A DNA stretch of 64,000 nt from Sulfitobacter brevis (lineage in GTDB: Bacteria; Pseudomonadota; Alphaproteobacteria; Rhodobacterales; Rhodobacteraceae): NCBI RefSeq assembly GCF_900112755.1, contig NZ_FOMW01000013.1, positions 1-64,000 of the forward strand, in the 5' to 3' direction. Of this stretch, positions 25,703 to 35,044 are shown one piece after another. The position numbers and the translations under genes are program-made. A model generated the notes under the pieces. The model was not told the origin of the DNA. It saw only the letters and a program-made list of their open reading frames with translations, and did no database searches. Numbering within the stretch: the stretch's first letter is position 1; each line of letters starts with the position of its first letter.

Positions 25703-26666
25703 CAATATTGGCGTACTGGTTGCCCGCGTTTGCATCGGGCTTGGACCAGTCACGCTTGACGCCAAGATAAAGCACGATGTTTTTCGCGACGAAGACCGAG
25801 GAGTAGGTCCCGACGACCACGCCCCATGTGATGGCAAAAACAAAGCCACGGATCACATCACCGCCAAGGATCAATAGGGCGATCAGCGCCAGCAAAGTGG
25901 TGCCCGAGGTCATTACCGTCCGGCTCAGAGTCTCATTGACGCTGAGGTTCATCACTTCGCGCAGCGGGCGCTTTTTGTACTTGCGCAGGTTCTCCCGCAG
26001 ACGGTCAAAAATCACCACCGTATCGTTGATCGAATAGCCGATGATGGTCAGGATCGCCGCTATCACCGGCAGATCAAACCGGATCTGCAGGGCCGAGAAG
26101 ATACCGATGGTCAGCACCACGTCGTGAAACAGCGCAGCCACAGCGCCGACCGAGAACTGCCATTCGAACCGCAGCCAGATGTAGATCAGGATCGCCCCAA
26201 GCGAAGCTGCCACCGCCAGAAACGCGGTCTGGATCAGCTCGCCCGACACTTTCGGGCCGACCGACTCCACGGAGGTGAACTTTATCTCAGGTGCGACCGT
26301 TTTCAGGGCTTCCTGAATAGTAGAAATGGTTTCGGGCGTGGCGGCTTCTTCGCCTTCCTGCGCCTGAACGCGGATCATCGCCACATGTTTGTCATCCGCC
26401 GAGGTCGGATCGAACACTTCGGAGATCGAGACATCGCCCAAGCCCAAAGGCTCCAGCGCGGCGCGGTAGGTGGCTACATCAACAGCCGTTGCGCTTTCAG
26501 TACGCACCGTGGTGCCGCCCCGAAAGTCGATGCCATAGTTGAGACCCATGGTGAACCACACCGCCAGCGACAGCACAATCGCCACGCAGGACAAGCCGAA
26601 GGTCAGCTTGGCATAGCCGAAAAAGTCGTAGTTGGTATCGTCAGGAACCAGCTTGAGACGCTTCAT
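25695..26666 (-). CDS. secF: Protein translocase subunit SecF
   Basis: The 323-residue membrane protein has the SecF start (about residue 25-45 TM), the GIDFRGGT motif, a periplasmic domain and the five-helix RND-type bundle with GYSINDTVVIFDRLREN. With SecD and YajC it uses the proton gradient to help pull exported proteins through SecYEG. It starts 12 bases after the secD stop. Confidence 0.97.
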   Translation of the reverse strand: MKRLKLVPDDTNYDFFGYAKLTFGLSCVAIVLSLAVWFTMGLNYGIDFRGGTTVRTESATAVDVATYRAALEPLGLGDVSISEVFDPTSADDKHVAMIRVQAQEGEEAATPETISTIQEALKTVAPEIKFTSVESVGPKVSGELIQTAFLAVAASLGAILIYIWLRFEWQFSVGAVAALFHDVVLTIGIFSALQIRFDLPVIAAILTIIGYSINDTVVIFDRLRENLRKYKKRPLREVMNLSVNETLSRTVMTSGTTLLALIALLILGGDVIRGFVFAITWGVVVGTYSSVFVAKNIVLYLGVKRDWSKPDANAGNQYANIDA

Positions 26667-26678
26667 GATGTCTACCTT

Positions 26679-28328
26679 TTATACGGTGAGTTGCTTGGGG
26701 CGGCGACGTTCGAACCAGAACACCACCATCAAACGGGTCACGAAATACGCTGTGAAAACCGACGTCACGATGCCCAGTCCCAGCGTCACAGCAAAGCCGC
26801 GTACCGGACCGGAGCCCAGCATAAACAGGATCACCGCAATGATAAACGTGGTGATATTGGCGTCCAGAATAGCGCTCAGCGCCTTTTCATAGCCAAGCGA
26901 TATTGCGCGTGCAGGGCCTTTGGCGGTTTTAAGTTCTTCGCGGATACGCTCAAAAATTAGCACGTTGGCATCAACGGCCATACCAACGGTCAGCACGATC
27001 CCTGCAATACCCGGCAGGGTCAGCGTGGCCCCGATCAGGCTCAGCAAGCCAAAGATCAGCCCGACGTTGATGATAAGCGCGATATTGGCGAAAAAGCCGA
27101 ACAGGCCGTAGCTGGCGAACATGAACAGCAAAACAGCAGCGAAGGCGACGGTGGTGGCGATCTTGCCAGCGTCGATGCTGTCTTGGCCAAGCTCCGGCCC
27201 GATGGTGCGTTCTTCGACAAACGTCAAACCCGCAGGCAAGGCCCCTGCCCGCAGCAGAACCGCGAGATTGGTTGATTCCTCGACCGAGAAATTACCGGTG
27301 ATAATCCCCGACCCGCCCGGAATATGGCTCTGGATGGTCGGCGCGCTGATGACTTCGTTGTCGAGCACGATGGCAAAGGGGGAGCCGATGTTTTCAGCCG
27401 TGTAATTGCCAAATTTGCGCGCGCCGGTGGTGTCGAACCGGAAGCTGACCGCAGGGCGGCCGTTCTGGTCAAAGCTCGGCTGCGCATCGACCAGCTCTTC
27501 TCCGGTAACCACAGGGGCCGCTTCGAGCGTGTAAAAAACGCCGCTCTCGTCGGTCGAAGGCAACAGAAGGTTGCCGATACCGGGGTTGTCATTGCCGTTC
27601 GAGCCACGGCTGACGACGGGGTTGAAGGTCAGCTGCGCGGTGGTGCCGATGATCGCCTTCAACTCGGTCGCCGAGCCGATTCCGGGCACCTGAATGAGAA
27701 TGCGGTCAGTGCCTTGCCGTTGGATCGTCGGCTCGCGGGTGCCGACCTCGTCGATCCGGCGGCGGATGATCTCAAGGCTTTGCTGCATCGTGCGCTCGTC
27801 GGTCGCCTGCATTTCGGCATCCGAGAGCGTGATCGTGATCAGCCCGTCATCGCCCGACACCACAATATCGTTAGAGCCTGCGCCGCTCAGCGTGGTGACC
27901 TGACGCGCAAGACCGCGCACGGTCTCCATCGCTTCGGCCATTTTGGTCGGATCGTTCAAACGGACCCGCAACTCGCCCGCAGGCGATTCCTGCCGCCGCA
28001 CCGGCGTCAGACTGCGCAGGGCATCGCGAACTTCTGGCCAAGTGGCCTCCATCCGGCTGGCATAAACGTCAGCGACATTAACTTCGGCGAGCAGATGCGC
28101 ACCGCCGCGCAGATCAAGGCCAAGATTGACCAGACCCGACGGCATCCACTCGGGCCAGAGCGCAAGCTGCGTCTCAAGCTCGGGCGTGGCGCCGGATTTT
28201 TCAATCGCGGCTGCAGCGTCGTTATGCTGCTCTACGGGGCCGTAAAATGCGTTGGGCAGGGCAAGCCAAAGGCCGACCGCACAGGTAAGTGCGATCAGCA
28301 ACCGCTTCCACAGAGAGATTTGAAGCAT
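26679..28328 (-). CDS. secD: Protein translocase subunit SecD
   Basis: The 549-residue protein has one N-terminal membrane helix, the NLGLDLRGGAHLLAEV motif, the large periplasmic P1 region with IIRRRIDEVGTREPTIQRQG, and the C-terminal helices with GMAVDANVLIFERIREEL. Length and order of motifs match proteobacterial SecD. It follows yajC after 53 bases. Confidence 0.97.
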   Translation of the reverse strand: MLQISLWKRLLIALTCAVGLWLALPNAFYGPVEQHNDAAAAIEKSGATPELETQLALWPEWMPSGLVNLGLDLRGGAHLLAEVNVADVYASRMEATWPEVRDALRSLTPVRRQESPAGELRVRLNDPTKMAEAMETVRGLARQVTTLSGAGSNDIVVSGDDGLITITLSDAEMQATDERTMQQSLEIIRRRIDEVGTREPTIQRQGTDRILIQVPGIGSATELKAIIGTTAQLTFNPVVSRGSNGNDNPGIGNLLLPSTDESGVFYTLEAAPVVTGEELVDAQPSFDQNGRPAVSFRFDTTGARKFGNYTAENIGSPFAIVLDNEVISAPTIQSHIPGGSGIITGNFSVEESTNLAVLLRAGALPAGLTFVEERTIGPELGQDSIDAGKIATTVAFAAVLLFMFASYGLFGFFANIALIINVGLIFGLLSLIGATLTLPGIAGIVLTVGMAVDANVLIFERIREELKTAKGPARAISLGYEKALSAILDANITTFIIAVILFMLGSGPVRGFAVTLGLGIVTSVFTAYFVTRLMVVFWFERRRPKQLTV

Positions 28329-28381
28329 CGGTGCGCCTTCTTATGGTGCGGAGGTCAGATTAAATCGCCCAAAAGCGGCGA

Positions 28382-28660
28382 TTATTTCGCCGGTTCGGTC
28401 TTGGACACGACTGTGGCGATGGTCGACTGAATGACGCGAACCTTCACGCCGTCGGCGATTTCGACTTCAAGCTCGCCGTCTTCCTTGACCTTGACCACCT
28501 TGCCGATGATCCCGCCCTGCGTGACCACCTGATCGCCACGGCGCAGGCCTGCAACCATTGCCTGATGTTGCTTGACCTTCTTTTGCTGGGGCCGGATCAA
28601 GAGGAAATACATGATCCCGAAGATCAGGATAAGCGGCACGAATTGCTGGATGCCTTCCAT
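28382..28660 (-). CDS. yajC: Preprotein translocase subunit YajC
   Basis: The 92-residue protein has a single N-terminal membrane helix (FVPLILIFGIMYFLLIRPQ), followed by the conserved QQKKVKQHQAMVAGLRRGD and VVTQGGIIGKV. It is the accessory subunit of SecDF. The ATG at 28660 begins exactly at the helix; an open frame extends upstream but adds a basic stretch not seen in the family. It is first in the minus-strand sec-ccm run and divergent from serS. Confidence 0.94.
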   Translation of the reverse strand: MEGIQQFVPLILIFGIMYFLLIRPQQKKVKQHQAMVAGLRRGDQVVTQGGIIGKVVKVKEDGELEVEIADGVKVRVIQSTIATVVSKTEPAK

Positions 28661-28872
28661 GGGGGTGGTCCTTTTTGTTGGTCGACGGGCCGGGCGGGCC
28701 TGTCGCGAATTTGGCCGGAACCTAAGCGCGGCGGGTCTTGTGTGCAAGATGGAAAGGGCGATCTGTGATTTGCAGCGGATTGGCGGCGGGCAAAGTGCGC
28801 CAGCCCTACCCCAACGCCACAGTTTGAGGCATAAGGCGGGCCAAGCGACTCAACCAGCCAAGGACCGACCCC

Positions 28873-30165
28873 ATGCATGACATCCGCGCGATCCGCGAGA
28901 CCCCCGCCGCCTTTGACGCCGCACTGGCCCGCCGGGGCGATGACGCGATCTCCGCGCAAGTGTTGAAACTGGACGGGGAACGCCGCGCCAAGATCGCCGC
29001 TGCCGAAGACGCGCAGGCCGAGCAGAACCGCGCCAGCAAGGAAGTCGGTGCCGCCAAGGCCAAGGGGGACGACGCCGAATTCGAGCGCCTTCGCGCGCTT
29101 GTCGGCGAAAAGAAAGCCGAAGTCGCCGCTCTGCAGGCCGAGGCCAAGGATCTGGACGCGCAACTGACCGACATGTTGGCGCGTATCCCCAACTCCCCCG
29201 CCGAAGATGTCCCAGACGGCAAGGACGAGAGCGAGAACGTCGAGGTGAAAGTTTGGGGCGAGAAGCCCAGCTTTGATTTCACGCCTAAAGAGCACTACGA
29301 GATTGCCGGCGTTGCGCCCAATATGGACTTTGAGACCGCCGCCAAGACCTCGGGCGCGCGGTTTGTGATGCTGCGCGGCGCGGTTGCCCGTGTGCACCGT
29401 GCTTTGGCGCAGTTCATGGTCGATACCCACGTCGATGAAAACGGCCTGACCGAGATCAACAGCCCCGTCATGGTCCGTGATGAGGCGATGTATGGCACCG
29501 ACAAGCTGCCGAAATTCGGCGAAGACAGCTATCAGACCACCAATGGCTTCTGGCTGGTCCCGACCTCCGAAGTGCCGCTGACCTATTCTGTGGCAGGCGA
29601 TGTGCTCGACGCCAGCGCCCTGCCGATCCGGCTGACCTCGCATACCCTGTGCTTCCGCTCCGAGGCAGGCAGCGCGGGCCGTGATACCGCAGGCATGCTG
29701 CGCCAGCACCAGTTCGAAAAGGTCGAGATGGTTTCTATTACCCACCCCGACGAGAGCGACGCCGAGCAAAAGCGGATGCTGGGCTGCGCCGAGGGTATTC
29801 TGGAACGGTTGGGCATCGCCTACCGCACGGTCATCCTGTGCACCGGCGACATGGGCTTTGGCGCGCGCCGCACCTATGACATCGAGGCTTGGGTGCCGGG
29901 GCAGAACACCTACCGCGAGATTTCGTCGGTCTCCACCACGGGTGATTTCCAAGCCCGCCGGATGAACGCCCGCTTCCGCCCTGCCGATGGCGGCAAGCCG
30001 CAGTTTGTCCATACGCTCAATGGCTCTGGCCTTGCGGTCGGGCGCTGCCTGATCGCAGTGCTGGAGAATGGCCAGCAAGCCGATGGCTCGGTCAAGCTGC
30101 CAGAGGTGCTGGCCCCCTATCTGGGCGGCAAGACAGTTCTGGGCGCGGATGGCGCGCTGGCTTAA
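28873..30165 (+). CDS. serS: Serine-tRNA ligase
   Basis: The 430-residue class II synthetase has the N-terminal coiled-coil arm (about 30-105, Lys/Glu/Ala-rich, which contacts the long variable arm of tRNA-Ser), motif 2 [16 protein letters not shown] with [12 protein letters not shown], and motif 3 [18 protein letters not shown]. It activates serine and charges tRNA-Ser and tRNA-Sec. It is alone and ends at a terminator. Confidence 0.97.
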   Translation: MHDIRAIRETPAAFDAALARRGDDAISAQVLKLDGERRAKIAAAEDAQAEQNRASKEVGAAKAKGDDAEFERLRALVGEKKAEVAALQAEAKDLDAQLTDMLARIPNSPAEDVPDGKDESENVEVKVWGEKPSFDFTPKEHYEIAGVAPNMDFETAAKTSGARFVMLRGAVARVHRALAQFMVDTHVDENGLTEINSPVMVRDEAMYGTDKLPKFGEDSYQTTNGFWLVPTSEVPLTYSVAGDVLDASALPIRLTSHTLCFRSEAGSAGRDTAGMLRQHQFEKVEMVSITHPDESDAEQKRMLGCAEGILERLGIAYRTVILCTGDMGFGARRTYDIEAWVPGQNTYREISSVSTTGDFQARRMNARFRPADGGKPQFVHTLNGSGLAVGRCLIAVLENGQQADGSVKLPEVLAPYLGGKTVLGADGALA

Positions 30166-30207
30166 GCCGGTAAGCGCGACTTGATCGCCTTGACACTGAA
30201 ACGTTTG

Positions 30208-30236
30208 AAGGCCTCGCAGCAATGTGGGGCCTTTTG
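30208..30236 (+). terminator. Terminator of serS
   Basis: The stem aaggcctc (30208-30215) with ggggcctt (30226-30233), one G-T pair, is followed by a T-rich tail (tttgcttt). It lies about 43 bases after the serS stop. Confidence 0.8.
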
Positions 30237-30378
30237 CTTTGAGGGCGCGCGTACTCTTGCGCACCACTTGCAGCAGATGGCCTGTTGTAAATCAAGGCTG
30301 CCCCACTAGAGTCAGAGCCGAGGCGGGCGCGACCCACTGACCTCACCAAATACGTCAACTGCCGAGAGGACCCGCCGC

Positions 30379-31095
30379 ATGTCCACCACCCGTCGTCCTT
30401 TTGTTGCGATCTTGTGCTTCTTGCTAAGTCTAACCTTCGCTGCTTCGCCCCTGTTCGTCCCAAGCTTTGGCGGCTTTGATCCCAACCAGTTCCCTGTGCC
30501 GCAATCAAACCCGCCTGTTCAGCCCGCCGGATGGGCTTTTGCGATTTGGGGCGTCATTTACGGTTGGCTGATCTTGGGGCTGGGCTGGGGCCTGCTGCGG
30601 GCGCGCCGTGATGCGCAATGGCACGACATGCGGGTGCCACTCAGCCTGTCGCTGGCTTTGGGAACCGGATGGCTGGCCGTTGCCGTGCTGTCGCCAGTCT
30701 GGGCCGCGGTGCTGATCTGGCTGATGCTGGCCGCCGCCCTTGCGGCCCTGTTTCTCGCTCCCGTAAACGACGCCGCCTTTGCGGCTTGGCCGGTGGGGCT
30801 TTATGCTGGATGGCTCAGCGCCGCATCCTGTGTATCGCTCGGCTTGCTGGCTGCGGGCTACGGCTATCTCGACCAGATCACTGCCGCATATGTCTTTGTC
30901 GGGCTGGCGATTTTCATCGGAACCTGTGTCCAAGCCGCCATGGGGCGCGCGCCGACCTATGGCTTGGCAGTGATCTGGGCCCTAGCCGCCGTCGCTTTCG
31001 CCAATTGGGACAGTGAACGCAACATCGCCTATTTCGCAGTGACGGGAGCGGTGATCGTTCTGCTGCCCACCTTGCATGCCTTCCGCAAACGCTGA
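30379..31095 (+). CDS. TspO/MBR-related membrane protein
   Basis: The 238-residue protein has about seven hydrophobic segments. It resembles the longer tryptophan-rich sensory protein relatives, with the PPVQPAGWAFAIWGVIYGWL motif near residues 49-68. Classic TspO is about 160 residues with five helices; this protein is longer and lacks some of the aromatic residues of TspO. TspO proteins bind porphyrins and in Rhodobacter influence photopigment genes; a ligand for this relative is not known. The ATG follows a gagaggacc site. Confidence 0.6.
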   Translation: MSTTRRPFVAILCFLLSLTFAASPLFVPSFGGFDPNQFPVPQSNPPVQPAGWAFAIWGVIYGWLILGLGWGLLRARRDAQWHDMRVPLSLSLALGTGWLAVAVLSPVWAAVLIWLMLAAALAALFLAPVNDAAFAAWPVGLYAGWLSAASCVSLGLLAAGYGYLDQITAAYVFVGLAIFIGTCVQAAMGRAPTYGLAVIWALAAVAFANWDSERNIAYFAVTGAVIVLLPTLHAFRKR

Positions 31096-31120
31096 GGCAG
31101 ATACCATCCTCCAAACCAAG

Positions 31121-31153
31121 AAAAAGGCCGGAAACTTTCAAAGCTTCCGGCCT
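31121..31153 (-). terminator. Terminator of der
   Basis: On the minus strand, the nine-base stem aggccggaa/ttccggcct with an 11-base loop is followed by ttttt. It lies between the convergent der and TspO-related genes and, with no T-run on the plus side, chiefly serves der. Confidence 0.8.
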
Positions 31154-31158
31154 GTTGG

Positions 31159-32643
31159 TCAATCCTTGCGGCGACCGTCTGTGTGTTTGCGCAGCTTTGA
31201 AGGCGGTGCTTTTTTGCGACCTTTATAGGGATTTGAATCGTTCTGACCGCGCATCCACAGGCGGATCGGCGTGCCGGGCATGTCAAAGTCGACCCGCAAG
31301 CCGTTGACAAGATAGCGGTTATAGCTCTCCGGCACCTTGTCGGGATGGCTACACATCACCACAAAACCCGGCGGACGGGTTTTTGCTTGGGTCATATAGC
31401 GCAGCTTGATCCGCTTGCCCTGTGGTGCTGGGGGCGGATGCGCCTCCATCATGCCCGCGAGCCAGCGGTTCAATTGCGCGGTGGTGACCCGGCGGTTCCA
31501 CACGTCATAGGCCCGCATGATCGCGTCATGCAGCCGGTCAACGCCGCGCCCTGTTTTGGCCGAGACGGTGATCAGAGGTGCGCCGCGCAACTGCGGCAGC
31601 AAACGCTCAAAGCTTTCTTTCAGCTCTTTCAGTTTGGCCTGACGGTCGGTCTCGATGTCCCATTTGTTCACGGCCACAACGACCGCACGGCCTTCACGCT
31701 CCGCAAGGTCAGCAATGCGCAAATCCTGCTGTTCGAACGGAATTTCCGCATCGAGCAAGACCACAACGACTTCGGCAAACTTAACCGCACGCAGGCCATC
31801 CGAGACACTGAGCTTTTCGAGTTTTTCCTGAATCTTGGCTTTCTTGCGCATGCCTGCGGTATCGAAAATCCGCATTGGCACTGCCACGCCATCAGACCCG
31901 ACCCAATCGGTCATCAGGGAGATCGCGTCACGGGTGATGCCCGCTTCGGGGCCGGTGAGCAGCCGGTCTTCGCCAACGATCTGGTTGATCAGCGTCGATT
32001 TACCCGCATTGGGGCGCCCGACCACAGCCACCTGCAAAGGCTTGGACCGGGTTGGCACCGGAACAGCGGTCTCGTCGCCCTCCTCGGCCTCTTCTTCGGT
32101 CAGATCGACATCGGTTTCCGGCGCATCGGTCATCGCGCGCTCAGCAAAGCCGTCCGAGATCGGCATCAGATGGGTGTAAAGATCATTGAGACCTTCGCCA
32201 TGTTCGGCGGAAAGGCGGATCGGCTCGCCCAGACCCAGCGAATAGGCTTCGATCACGCCTGCATCAGCAGCAGCACCCTCGGCCTTGTTCGCGGCAAGGA
32301 TCACATGCGCGGATTTTTTGCGCAAAATCTCGGCAAAGACCAGATCGGTCGGCGTCACACCGGTACGGGCGTCGATCATGAACAGACAAACATCCGCCAT
32401 ATCCACGGCACGTTCGGTCAGGCGGCGCATCCGGCCTTGCAAACTGTCGTCGGTGACTTCCTCAAGTCCGGCGGTGTCGATCACCGTGAACCTCAGGTCC
32501 GCAAGACGCGCGGCACCTTCGCGCAAGTCGCGCGTCACGCCGGGTTGGTCATCGACCAACGCCAGACGTTTGCCTACAAGGCGGTTAAAAAGTGTGGATT
32601 TGCCCACATTCGGGCGTCCCACAATAGCGAGTGTAAATGACAT
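31159..32643 (-). CDS. der: Ribosome-associated GTPase Der (EngA)
   Basis: The 494-residue protein has two tandem G domains, [12 protein letters not shown] near residue 8 and [12 protein letters not shown] near residue 210, an acidic linker ([12 protein letters not shown]) between them, and a KH-like C-terminal domain with the [20 protein letters not shown] block. It is essential for 50S ribosome assembly. It is read in the same direction as bamB and lies 59 bases after it. Confidence 0.97.
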   Translation of the reverse strand: MSFTLAIVGRPNVGKSTLFNRLVGKRLALVDDQPGVTRDLREGAARLADLRFTVIDTAGLEEVTDDSLQGRMRRLTERAVDMADVCLFMIDARTGVTPTDLVFAEILRKKSAHVILAANKAEGAAADAGVIEAYSLGLGEPIRLSAEHGEGLNDLYTHLMPISDGFAERAMTDAPETDVDLTEEEAEEGDETAVPVPTRSKPLQVAVVGRPNAGKSTLINQIVGEDRLLTGPEAGITRDAISLMTDWVGSDGVAVPMRIFDTAGMRKKAKIQEKLEKLSVSDGLRAVKFAEVVVVLLDAEIPFEQQDLRIADLAEREGRAVVVAVNKWDIETDRQAKLKELKESFERLLPQLRGAPLITVSAKTGRGVDRLHDAIMRAYDVWNRRVTTAQLNRWLAGMMEAHPPPAPQGKRIKLRYMTQAKTRPPGFVVMCSHPDKVPESYNRYLVNGLRVDFDMPGTPIRLWMRGQNDSNPYKGRKKAPPSKLRKHTDGRRKD

Positions 32644-32702
32644 AGCAGCTCCGGGCCGATACCGTCGGCCTGTTCAATACTGCGCCTTAGACCAATTCTG
32701 CC

Positions 32703-34067
32703 TCAGCGGAAAGCCAGCAATTTACCCTTGGTCGAAACGACATACAGTGTACCGCCCGCAACGACAGGCGCAGTCGTTGCTCCGTCAGGGATTGGCACCT
32801 GCCCGACAAGCGCGCCGTTGGTCGGGTCAAAACTGCGCAAAACACCATCGTTAGAGGCGACAATGACCCGCCCACCGGCGATGATCGGGCCGTAATTGCC
32901 GTAGACTTCGCTTTGGCGTTTGGGCTTTTGCTTGACGAAATTCGGCAGGGGTACGCCCCAGATCCGGCTGCCGTCACTAGCGTCCAGACGCAACAATTCG
33001 TTCAGATCGCTCAGCGCGAAGACAGAATCACCTGCAGGCCAAACCGGACCGATGGCCCCGTCACGCGCCGTCCACAAGCGTTCGCCGCTATCGACATTCA
33101 TTGCGCCCAAGCGGCCCGACTGGTTGCCGACAAAAACGCGGTCCCCCGAGATGACCGGTGCGCTGGTGATATCCGAAACGCTCGACATCGCGCGGCCGGG
33201 GCGGCGGCCCACGACTGACGTGCTCCAGCGCGGCACGCCGCCCTGGCGGAACAGGGCCTGGACCTCGCCCGACCCGAAGCCGAAGATCGCAAACTGGTTG
33301 CTGACCGCCGGTGCCGGTGCGCCAAGGACGTTGTTGATGCTGGTGCTGGCGCCGGTTTGCCACTCGATACGTCCATCGGACTTGCGCAGTGCCCAACCGG
33401 TGCTGTCACCAGCGGTGAGGTAGACCAGATCGCCCGCCACTGTGGGCGTGCCCGATCCGGTGGCGTCAAGCTCTTGGGTCCAGCGCACACCGCCTGTGGC
33501 GGTATCGAGTGCTGCCAGAATACCATAGCCGATCGAGACATAAAGCGTGCTGCCATCTACCGCGAGACCGCCGCCTGTACCCTCGCCCTCACGGTCGGTC
33601 GGAGGGGTCAGATCGCGGCTCCAGACGGTGCCGCCGTTGGTCGAGGTCGCGGTGACCTTGGCACCGGAATCAAGGGTATAGATCAGCCCGTTCGCCACCA
33701 CCGGATCGGCGGTGATGCGCAGCTTGCGGCTGTCGCCATTGCCGATATCGGCAGACCACGCGAGTTGCGGATTGGCCCGCAGCGCCGGATGGCTGACGCG
33801 GTATTGCGGGGTGCCGATGGCATGGGTCCATGCCGCGTTGGTGACCGCCGCAGGCAGCGCAAGGGCGCGCGCTGTATTGGTCGCATTGTTGTCCACCAGC
33901 GGCTCGGCCAGTGCGGGGTCCTGAAGCACGCTGCGCACATCTTCGCGCAGGCCGGGCAGATAGGTTTGCTTCTCGGCACAGGCCGCGAGGATCAGCACCC
34001 CCGACACAAGACCTGCGGTCATGCCTCTCGACAGAATGCGCGTCTGCTTCATCATGGTGCTGCTCAT
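32703..34067 (-). CDS. bamB: Outer membrane assembly lipoprotein BamB
   Basis: The protein (454 residues from 34067) has a lipoprotein signal with lipobox ILAAC, then PQQ-type beta-propeller repeats (for example GLIYTLDSGAKVTATSTNGG, GILAALDTATGGVRWTQEL, GRLGAMNVDSGERLWTARD). It is the BamB subunit that supports BamA in inserting beta-barrels. Three in-frame starts are close together (34103, 34067, and 34055 with ATGATG), and the sequence does not clearly decide. It lies between a YfgM-like gene and der, the usual yfgM-bamB-der order. Confidence 0.88.
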   Translation of the reverse strand: MSSTMMKQTRILSRGMTAGLVSGVLILAACAEKQTYLPGLREDVRSVLQDPALAEPLVDNNATNTARALALPAAVTNAAWTHAIGTPQYRVSHPALRANPQLAWSADIGNGDSRKLRITADPVVANGLIYTLDSGAKVTATSTNGGTVWSRDLTPPTDREGEGTGGGLAVDGSTLYVSIGYGILAALDTATGGVRWTQELDATGSGTPTVAGDLVYLTAGDSTGWALRKSDGRIEWQTGASTSINNVLGAPAPAVSNQFAIFGFGSGEVQALFRQGGVPRWSTSVVGRRPGRAMSSVSDITSAPVISGDRVFVGNQSGRLGAMNVDSGERLWTARDGAIGPVWPAGDSVFALSDLNELLRLDASDGSRIWGVPLPNFVKQKPKRQSEVYGNYGPIIAGGRVIVASNDGVLRSFDPTNGALVGQVPIPDGATTAPVVAGGTLYVVSTKGKLLAFR

Positions 34068-34121
34068 CTCTTTATTGTTCCGCCCCAAAACCATTGGGCC
34101 CAAAGCCGTCAGGCCGATGCG

Positions 34122-34823
34122 TCAGTTGCCCGCTGTGGTCGAAGTTTCGCCCAGCGACGCGGCGGCTCCGTCCATCTCGGGTTCCCCACCCAAGGCCACA
34201 ATCACCTGTAGTGCGCGTTGTTGCAAGTCCGAGGTCGCCTCGGCGTCCGACAGGATCGCCTGATAGCGGGACATTGCCGCTTCGGTGTCGCCGGTTTCGA
34301 TGTCAATCAGCGCCATCTGCTCGGAGGCCAGCAACCGCAACGGGTTGCCGGGGGCAGCCATCGCCTCAAGCGCCTGACGCCGCTCGCTTGCGGGGGTTTC
34401 CTTGCCTTGCAGGGCCAGCGCCTTGAACTGGGCGAGTTGGCGGTAGATCATCGGCACTTCGGGGTTCACGGCCAAGGCATCCAAGGTCTGCACGGCGGCA
34501 TCTTTGTCACCAGCTTCAACCTGCTCGGCAGCGGTCATCAGTTTCAGCACTGATTCCGATGCGGGCGTTGACGGCGTAACATTGGCGAGCGCGGTGGCAC
34601 GTGCGGCGCTGTCGTCATTGCTGATCGCGGCCAGCATCGCGTCGCCCAAAGCTTCGGCAGTGGCGCGGTCTTGGGCCTTGCGATATTCTACAAAGGCCGC
34701 CCCGCCAACCAAAACCAGCACCGCGACAATCGCGATCCAGCCATAGCGGCGCAAAAATGCGTAAAAACGGTCACGACGGACCTCTTCATTCACTTCGTCG
34801 ATAAAGCTGTCGGAATTGCTCAA
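34122..34823 (-). CDS. YfgM-like membrane-anchored TPR protein
   Basis: The 233-residue protein has a short cytoplasmic start (FIDEVNEEVRRDRFYAFLRRYG), one membrane helix (about 28-47) and a periplasmic helical region of tetratricopeptide type (TPR_21, PF09976). In E. coli YfgM contacts SecYEG and periplasmic chaperones. The same order, yfgM-bamB-der, is found there. The Ser/Thr- and Ala-rich C-terminus is likely disordered. Confidence 0.8.
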   Translation of the reverse strand: MSNSDSFIDEVNEEVRRDRFYAFLRRYGWIAIVAVLVLVGGAAFVEYRKAQDRATAEALGDAMLAAISNDDSAARATALANVTPSTPASESVLKLMTAAEQVEAGDKDAAVQTLDALAVNPEVPMIYRQLAQFKALALQGKETPASERRQALEAMAAPGNPLRLLASEQMALIDIETGDTEAAMSRYQAILSDAEATSDLQQRALQVIVALGGEPEMDGAAASLGETSTTAGN

Positions 34824-34940
34824 AGAACCCGCCCCCGTGCGTAAATTTTGACCCTCTTACCGCGCAGGGCGGAGCAAGCCAAGTGCTTGCTGCAGATCAT
34901 CGGCATAGGCCTTGTTTCAGCAATGCGACACAGGTGATAT

Positions 34941-34970
34941 TATAATTATGTTCTGAACTGGTCGGTTCAG
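34941..34970 (+). promoter_or_regulatory. -10 box and TetR-like operator of the RND operon
   Basis: A perfect TATAAT (34941-34946) is followed at 34954-34969 by TGAACTG-GT-CGGTTCA, a 16-base pseudo-palindrome with six of seven arm positions matching and ctgaac/gttcag perfect. Its size and position at the expected transcription start fit repression by a TetR-family regulator. The -35 element is not clear. No TetR gene lies in this window. Confidence 0.55.
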
Positions 34971-35044
34971 TTGACTTGCGTTAAAGAGAGGCTGCTGTCT
35001 GCGGGCGCGCTGCATCGCAGAATAAGCAGGGTGAGGGTCCAAAC

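Noticed and set aside
28624..30267. A 547-residue minus-strand frame opposite serS
   Set aside because: Shadow frame; it also crosses yajC and the serS terminator and has no recognisable domain.
31345..32640. A 431-residue plus-strand frame opposite der
   Set aside because: Shadow of a well-conserved GTPase; His/Gln/Arg-rich composition typical of antisense translation.
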